DNA from: Syntrophaceae bacterium UBA5744
GTDB taxonomy: Bacteria; Desulfobacterota; Syntrophia; Syntrophales; UBA2192
Direction: 5' to 3'
Assembly: GCA_002419215.1 (NCBI GenBank)
Contig: DIFQ01000136.1
Coordinates: 151-10,252, forward strand
DNA length: 10,102 bases
Part shown: positions 6,706 to 10,102 of the stretch, piece after piece
How positions within the stretch are numbered: the first letter of the stretch is position 1
Layout of the letters: the number at the start of each line of letters is the position of its first letter
The notes under the pieces: generated by a model
Databases searched by the model: none
Told to the model about the DNA's origin: nothing
The model's input: only the letters and a program-made list of their open reading frames with translations
Position numbers and translations under genes: made by a program

Positions 6706-6742
6706 CCCCGGCATGGCGAGCCCTAACCTTTCCATGCCGGGG
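6706..6742 (-). terminator. Hairpin downstream of the azl-eamA operon
   Basis: CCCCGGCATGG (6706-6716) and CCATGCCGGGG (6732-6742) form a perfect 11-bp stem with a 15-nt loop, 21 bp past the EamA stop on the minus strand. Only AATTC follows on that strand rather than a T run. It may therefore act as a 3'-end stabiliser or a weak terminator. Confidence 0.5.
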
Positions 6743-6763
6743 GACAAAGGAGCGTTTCCGGAT

Positions 6764-7648
6764 TCAAGAGGCGCTTTTCGAAGGCCGGTTCGTCAGGTAG
6801 ATACCGGAGAGAACCAGTGCAGCGCCGATGAGAAGCGACGCATCGATGGTCTCCCCGAGCAGGAAGAAGGCCATGATGACGGCGCTGATGGGCACGAAGT
6901 TGATGAACACCGCCGATTTCGACGGGCCGATCTGCCGGATCCCCTCGTAGTACCAGACAAACCCGAGGCAGGTGCCGAAAAAGCCCAGGTACACAATCGA
7001 GAGCCAGGCGGGCATCGAGTAGCGCCCGAGGTCTCCCGCCATGCCCTCGAACAATGCCGGCGGCAGCAGGGCTGCGGCGCCGAAGAGGCAGGCATAAGTC
7101 ACCGCCGAGACGGGCAGCACGTCTTTCATGACGACCTTGCCGATCAGCGAGTAGGACACCCAGCTCAGCACGCAGCCGAAGATGAGGACCTCCCCGCGGC
7201 CAAGCGCCCCCTGAAGGATATCCATCGGGTTGCCCCGCGAGATCACGTAGACGGCGCCGCTGACGGAGAGCGCAATTCCGATGATCTTGACCGGGGTCAG
7301 GCGCTCTTCCCGGAACAGAAGCGCCGCAAACAGGGAGATGAACACGGGGTTCGAAGCCACGATGACGGAAGCGCGGCTGGCCATGATGGTCTGAAGGCCC
7401 GTCAGAAAAAAGACGTTGTAGAGAAAGACGCCCGTCATCCCCGAGAGGAAGACGAGGAGAAGCTGCTTCTTTCGGAGGGGCTGCAGCCTTCCCTCGAAGT
7501 GCCAGACCAGGGGGATCATGCACACCGAGGCCACGAGAAACCGCAGGAAGGATCCCGACCAAGGCTGCACCTCCTGGGCAAGGATGCGCCCGGCGATGAA
7601 GGTCCCGCCCCAGAAGACGGCCGTGAGGAAGAGCTTGAGGTAGATCAT
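6764..7648 (-). CDS. EamA/DMT-family transporter
   Basis: This 294-residue inner-membrane permease belongs to the drug/metabolite transporter superfamily, whose members mostly export amino acids or metabolites. Two EamA repeats are visible, about residues 5-137 and 153-286, each with about five hydrophobic segments. Family blocks include FWGGTFIAG (12-20), RF near 36-37, SRASVIVASNPVF (91-103) near the end of repeat one, and the matching SKSAVFINFVPISAV (243-257) followed by LLGE (263-266) in repeat two. I chose the ATG at 7648 rather than the upstream in-frame start at 7945: the extra 99 residues are Arg/Pro-rich, overlap azlD in another frame and resemble no transporter. This ATG overlaps the azlD stop as ATGA, so translation is probably coupled. 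Membership with azlCD hints at amino-acid efflux, but the substrate is not shown. Confidence 0.93.
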   Translation of the reverse strand: MIYLKLFLTAVFWGGTFIAGRILAQEVQPWSGSFLRFLVASVCMIPLVWHFEGRLQPLRKKQLLLVFLSGMTGVFLYNVFFLTGLQTIMASRASVIVASNPVFISLFAALLFREERLTPVKIIGIALSVSGAVYVISRGNPMDILQGALGRGEVLIFGCVLSWVSYSLIGKVVMKDVLPVSAVTYACLFGAAALLPPALFEGMAGDLGRYSMPAWLSIVYLGFFGTCLGFVWYYEGIRQIGPSKSAVFINFVPISAVIMAFFLLGETIDASLLIGAALVLSGIYLTNRPSKSAS

Positions 7649-7971
7649 CCGAGAAATTTTCCCGCAAGCCAGTAGAGGGCCATCCCCAAAACCACGGTGC
7701 CGCCCAGCGACCGCGTACGCAGGGCGAACAGGAAGACGGGCACCGCCACGAGCAGGTCGTTGTTCCACAGGGAAAGCTGCCTGGGTTCCCCGACCGTCAC
7801 CAGGGCGGGAAGGATCAGGGCGCTCAGGATCGCCGCGGGGATGAGGTCGAGCCACTCCTCGAGCCAGCGGGGGAGCGTCCGCTGCGAAAGGGCGAAGAGC
7901 GGTGCCCAGCGCGGAATGTAGGTGACGAGGCCCATCCCGAGACAAAGAATCATGTAATCCGTCGTGATCAT
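7645..7971 (-). CDS. azlD: AzlD family branched-chain amino acid export subunit
   Basis: This 108-residue small membrane protein is the partner of AzlC in the branched-chain amino acid exporter family (azlCD in Bacillus subtilis, BrnFE type in Corynebacterium). Typical features are an N-terminal membrane segment MILCLGMGLVTYIPRWAPL (7-25), then LPRWLEEWLDLIPAAILSAL (33-52) and two further hydrophobic segments (71-83 and about 87-103). Its length is normal for the family. A GGGA lies upstream of the ATG at 7971, though the distance of about 12 bp is long; AAGG also abuts the ATG. Its stop overlaps the EamA start by 4 bp. The gap to azlC is 127 bp, whereas these two genes usually touch or overlap, and a repeat element fills most of that gap. 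Confidence 0.9.
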   Translation of the reverse strand: MITTDYMILCLGMGLVTYIPRWAPLFALSQRTLPRWLEEWLDLIPAAILSALILPALVTVGEPRQLSLWNNDLLVAVPVFLFALRTRSLGGTVVLGMALYWLAGKFLG

Positions 7972-8000
7972 CCTTCGAAACGTCCCTTTTCGGGTTCTAT

Positions 8001-8064
8001 TGTCATCCCCGCGGAGGCGGGGATCCAGTCCATATTTGGATTCCCGGTCAAGCCGGGAATGACA
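8001..8064 (-). repeat. Dispersed palindromic repeat, copy B (two perfect stem-loops)
   Basis: Two perfect 8-bp stems are present. ATCCCCGC/GCGGGGAT (8005-8012 and 8017-8024) has a 4-nt loop, and ATTCCCGG/CCGGGAAT (8040-8047 and 8053-8060) has a 5-nt loop. Terminal TGTCA/TGACA are perfectly inverted. Read on the minus strand it aligns almost end to end with copy A at 890-952. It lies between azlC and azlD in the same orientation relative to transcription as copy A. Confidence 0.88.
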
Positions 8065-8098
8065 TTCATGATAGGTTGCTTTGTATTGCCTGTTTCCC

Positions 8099-8842
8099 TC
8101 ACCTTTTATTCTTTCTTGCCGGGGCAGAGGAAGCCGCGAATGATGGCCATCGCCTTCGGATGTACAGCCCCGCCGTTGCCGCGATCACCGAGGCGGCGAC
8201 GATGTAGCTGTTGCCGGGAATAGCGATGGAAAGGATCACGGCGGCCGCCCCGGCGATGAGGCCCGTCAGGACGTAAAGCCTGCCGCGCAGCTGGTAGACG
8301 AGCAGGCACAGGAACATGCCCATGAGCGCGTAGTCGATCCCGAAGGCGTGGGCCGGGATGAAGGCGCCGCCGAGCCCGCCGATGACGGTGCTTGCCACCC
8401 AGAACGCATTGGTGACGTGGTTGACGGTGAGCGCCCGCTTGAAGTCCCAGTTTCCCTCGCGGAACTGCACCAGGTTCAGGGCGAAGCTCTCGTCGGTGAT
8501 CCCGTAGGCGAAGAGGGAAAGCCAGCGCTTGTGGACCCCCCTCAGGTAGACGGAGAGGGCGGAGCTCATGAGCAGATGGCGCAGGTTGACGGTGAAGGCC
8601 GTGGCGACGATGGCCGCGATCCCCGCGCCCGTCCCCAACATGGCCACGGCGATAAACTGGGCGCTTCCCGCAAAGACGAACGCCGACATGAGCCCGATCG
8701 CCAGCGGCGACAGCCCCGCCTTCTGGGCGAGGACTCCGAAGGCAAGGCCGATGGGAACATAGCCCAGGCAGATGGGCCACGCCGCCCGGACGCCGTCCCT
8801 AATGATGGATGCTTTGTCTGTGGGTGCTGCGTGATCTGTCAT
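8099..8842 (-). CDS. azlC: AzlC family branched-chain amino acid exporter, large subunit
   Basis: This 247-residue polytopic inner-membrane protein forms the large subunit of an AzlCD-type amino acid exporter. Family landmarks are in order: the N-terminal GYVPIGLAFGVLAQKAGL (27-44), FVFAGSAQFIA (55-65), FTVNLRHLLMSSAL (83-96) and YGITDESFAL (113-122). Several hydrophobic segments follow up to about 228, then a basic tail. The length is usual. The ATG at 8842 has no clear Shine-Dalgarno sequence (CCACGCTCACT precedes it), yet no other ATG lies before the conserved region. A weak promoter-like pair, CTGACA and TATGCG with a 16-bp spacer, lies just upstream on the minus strand at 8867-8894. This is the first gene of azlC-azlD-eamA. 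AzlCD can also export other hydrophobic amino acids or analogues, and specificity cannot be read from the sequence. Confidence 0.92.
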   Translation of the reverse strand: MTDHAAPTDKASIIRDGVRAAWPICLGYVPIGLAFGVLAQKAGLSPLAIGLMSAFVFAGSAQFIAVAMLGTGAGIAAIVATAFTVNLRHLLMSSALSVYLRGVHKRWLSLFAYGITDESFALNLVQFREGNWDFKRALTVNHVTNAFWVASTVIGGLGGAFIPAHAFGIDYALMGMFLCLLVYQLRGRLYVLTGLIAGAAAVILSIAIPGNSYIVAASVIAATAGLYIRRRWPSFAASSAPARKNKR

Positions 8843-8915
8843 AGTGAGCGTGGAAAAAGGCTATATCGCATATCAGGCCGGTTAACCCTGTCAGGACGCA
8901 AAGTGTCCTGCAGTG

Positions 8916-9022
8916 CAGAGGGTAAGAGGGTCTGAAGGTGAGAAGGTTGGAGAAGCAGGGAGCATGAATTTGGCCTCTGACTCATCCAACGTTCTTACCC
9001 TCTCACCTTCTTACCTTCTCTG
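8916..9022. repeat. Imperfect inverted repeat of GGTGAGAAGG-type units
   Basis: The arm at 8916-8950 (CAGAGGGTAAGAGGG...GGTTGG) and the reverse complement of 8986-9022 match imperfectly over about 35 bp, around a 35-nt centre. Within each arm the purine-rich unit (GGTAAGA/GGTGAGA) is itself repeated. A smaller hairpin, AGGAC-GTCCT (8893-8909), sits beside it. The structure separates the xth gene from azlC and may act as a transcript boundary, though no T tract is evident. Confidence 0.6.
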
Positions 9023-9051
9023 AGCGAGTGGATGAGCCCCCGTTCACCAGC

Positions 9052-9837
9052 CTATAGCTTGAACTCCGCCACCATCGGCGTGTGGTCCGAGGGCTTTTCG
9101 GCTTTTCGGGGCTCCAGATCGATGTAGGCGTCAATGGACTTCTTCGCCAGTGGCGCCGTGGCCAAAATGTGGTCCACGCGCCAGCCCAGCCCCCTCTCCA
9201 GCGACTTGGGCACACGGTAATCGAAGAAGGAATACTGGTTGGGTTCGCCCGCGTGATGCTTGCGGAACACGTCCACGAAACCCCAGCCTGTCACCTCGTC
9301 GAAGGCCTCCCAGACCTCGGGAGTAAAGTCCACGTGGCCCAGGAGCCTCTTGGGGTTGTGCACGTCGATCTCCTCGCGGGCCACGTTGATGTCGCCGCAC
9401 CACAGGATGGGCTGGTCCGGCTTGTAGTGTCTGGCAAAGAACTTTTTGAGTCGCTTGAACCACTCGAGCTTGTAGGTAAACTTCGGGCTTTCCCGTTCGA
9501 ATCCCTGGGGGACGTAGGTGTTCACGATGGTGATCCCCGAAAAAGAGGCCCGGATGAGGCGGTCCTCGTCGGCGGGGCCCCCGTCGTCGAGACCCAAGGC
9601 CACCTTGTCGGCCTTCTCCGAGGAGACGATGGCCACCCCGTTGTAGCCCTTGCCCCCGCGGTAGACCACGTTCCACCCGGCATCCTCGAAATCCCCGGCC
9701 GGAAATTTGGCGTCCTCCGTCTTGGTCTCCTGGAGGCAGAGAACCGAGGGCCGGTTCTTCTCGAGCCAGGGAAGCACGATGGGAAGACGGCTGCGCACAG
9801 AGTTGACGTTGTACGTGGCGATCTTGAAGATTTTCAT
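9052..9837 (-). CDS. xth: Exodeoxyribonuclease III / AP endonuclease
   Basis: This 261-residue cytoplasmic DNA-repair nuclease of the exonuclease III family cleaves DNA 5' to abasic sites and degrades DNA 3' to 5' in base-excision repair, using a divalent metal. The catalytic set is complete by comparison with E. coli ExoIII: N10 in ATYNVNS, E37 in LQETK, Y108 in NTYVP, D149 and N151 in CGDINVA, D222 in RVDHIL, and D251-H252 in PSDHTP. The length is normal. I prefer the start at 9837 over an in-frame ATG at 9858, because AAGGAGGGG (9841-9849) lies directly before it and the protein then begins MKIFKIATYN, as in homologues. The gene stands alone on the minus strand, with repeats on both sides. 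Confidence 0.97.
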   Translation of the reverse strand: MKIFKIATYNVNSVRSRLPIVLPWLEKNRPSVLCLQETKTEDAKFPAGDFEDAGWNVVYRGGKGYNGVAIVSSEKADKVALGLDDGGPADEDRLIRASFSGITIVNTYVPQGFERESPKFTYKLEWFKRLKKFFARHYKPDQPILWCGDINVAREEIDVHNPKRLLGHVDFTPEVWEAFDEVTGWGFVDVFRKHHAGEPNQYSFFDYRVPKSLERGLGWRVDHILATAPLAKKSIDAYIDLEPRKAEKPSDHTPMVAEFKL

Positions 9838-9840
9838 GGT

Positions 9841-9849
9841 CCCCTCCTT
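9841..9849 (-). promoter_or_regulatory. Ribosome-binding site deciding the xth start
   Basis: AAGGAGGGG on the minus strand ends 3 bp before the ATG at 9837. It lies inside the longer frame that starts at 9858, which argues that the extra 7 residues are not translated. Confidence 0.75.
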
Positions 9850-9926
9850 GGCGGTCATGCGGTCCCGAGAGTACCACAGATTTTGGCTTATCAGGAAGAG
9901 CGAATTCTGCTAAAACACAGGTCCAG

Positions 9927-10055
9927 CGATAAAAAGGGAATCGACTTTATCGACGAGTCATTGCGAGCAACAGACCCCGACTTCATCCGGGGTTATCGAT
10001 GGAAGAAACAGCAGGAAAATATAAAAAGTCATTGCGAGCGAAGCGCGGCAATCTT
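9927..10055. repeat. Dispersed GTCATTGCGAGC repeat pair with hairpins
   Basis: GTCATTGCGAGC occurs at 9957-9968 and again at 10028-10039. The second copy continues as GAAGCGCGGCAATCTT, the familiar proteobacterial repeat whose spurious translation reads SHCERSAAI. Small hairpins lie beside and between them: CGATAAA/TTTATCG (9927-9933 and 9946-9952) and ACCCCG/CGGGGT (9974-9979 and 9988-9993). No gene is visible from 9859 to the window end. Confidence 0.7.
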
Positions 10056-10102
10056 CGTTATTTCATTCTGAATCGTCGATTACCACGCCTGTAAATAACC
10101 AA

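Larger units (their letters stand above)
6341..6763. other. Non-coding interval with a palindrome and a hairpin
   Basis: These 423 bp lie between the EamA gene end and the MBL-fold gene start, both on the minus strand. I see no credible gene. The interval holds a perfect 16-bp palindrome at 6580-6595 and a hairpin at 6706-6742 just after the EamA stop. The promoter of the MBL-fold gene should lie near 6345-6450 but could not be fixed. Confidence 0.5.

Noticed and set aside
6680..7675. 331-residue plus-strand open frame opposite EamA
   Set aside because: Its composition is typical of antisense frames in GC-rich DNA. The minus strand encodes a clean ten-segment transporter.
7649..7945. N-terminal extension of the EamA protein
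   Set aside because: The extra 99 residues overlap azlD in another frame and are Arg/Pro-rich. The ATGA overlap at 7645-7648 is the natural start.
890..10055. Possible CRISPR array from repeated short palindromes
   Set aside because: The repeats are few, unevenly spaced and of different families. There are no regular spacers and no cas genes.
9082..10071. 329-residue plus-strand open frame opposite xth
   Set aside because: It is antisense to an intact exonuclease III and runs into repeat DNA, where it picks up the SHCERSAAI peptide.

Overview
The window looks like chromosomal DNA of a GC-rich, Gram-negative bacterium. The gene families (AfuB/FbpB-like ABC permease, AzlCD, COG1237-type metallo-beta-lactamase-fold protein, exodeoxyribonuclease III) and the small dispersed repeats suggest Desulfobacterota/Deltaproteobacteria. 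Those repeats are the elements whose spurious translations read like 'SFRWIPAFAGIT' and 'SHCERSAAI'. This taxonomic placement is inference, not proof. I see no rRNA, tRNA, CRISPR array, insertion sequence with a transposase, phage gene or plasmid gene.

Layout. (1) 1-2684, plus strand: an ABC importer operon, made of the 3' two thirds of an ATPase and a fused double-domain permease, interrupted by two small repeat elements. (2) 2746-3753, minus strand: an exported HD-domain-like protein whose HD doublet reads HN, convergent with the permease across a shared terminator. (3) 3754-5138, plus strand: a sparsely coding stretch with an unrecognised 79-residue protein (4112-4351, excellent ribosome-binding site), several hairpins, and a small secreted His/Tyr/Pro-rich protein (4833-5138). 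(4) 5288-6340, minus strand: a probably Tat-exported metallo-beta-lactamase-fold protein, facing the small secreted gene across a strong bidirectional terminator. (5) 6764-8842, minus strand: azlC, azlD and an EamA-family permease in transcription order azlC > azlD > eamA. azlD and eamA overlap by 4 bp, and azlC and azlD are separated by a repeat element. (6) 9052-9837, minus strand: exodeoxyribonuclease III, flanked on both sides by repeats.

Functionally there is one solute importer (substrate probably ferric iron or another small anion or cation, undecided) and one amino-acid/metabolite export cluster. Two exported metal-site proteins (HD-like and MBL-fold) and a DNA-repair nuclease complete the recognisable set. 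They do not form one pathway. The most notable structural feature is that copies of one palindromic repeat lie between co-transcribed transporter genes in two different operons, in the same orientation relative to transcription. I found no convincing new multi-gene system. The best candidates for novelty are the HN variant of the HD protein, the 79-residue orphan, and a set of strong palindromes in the non-coding stretches.
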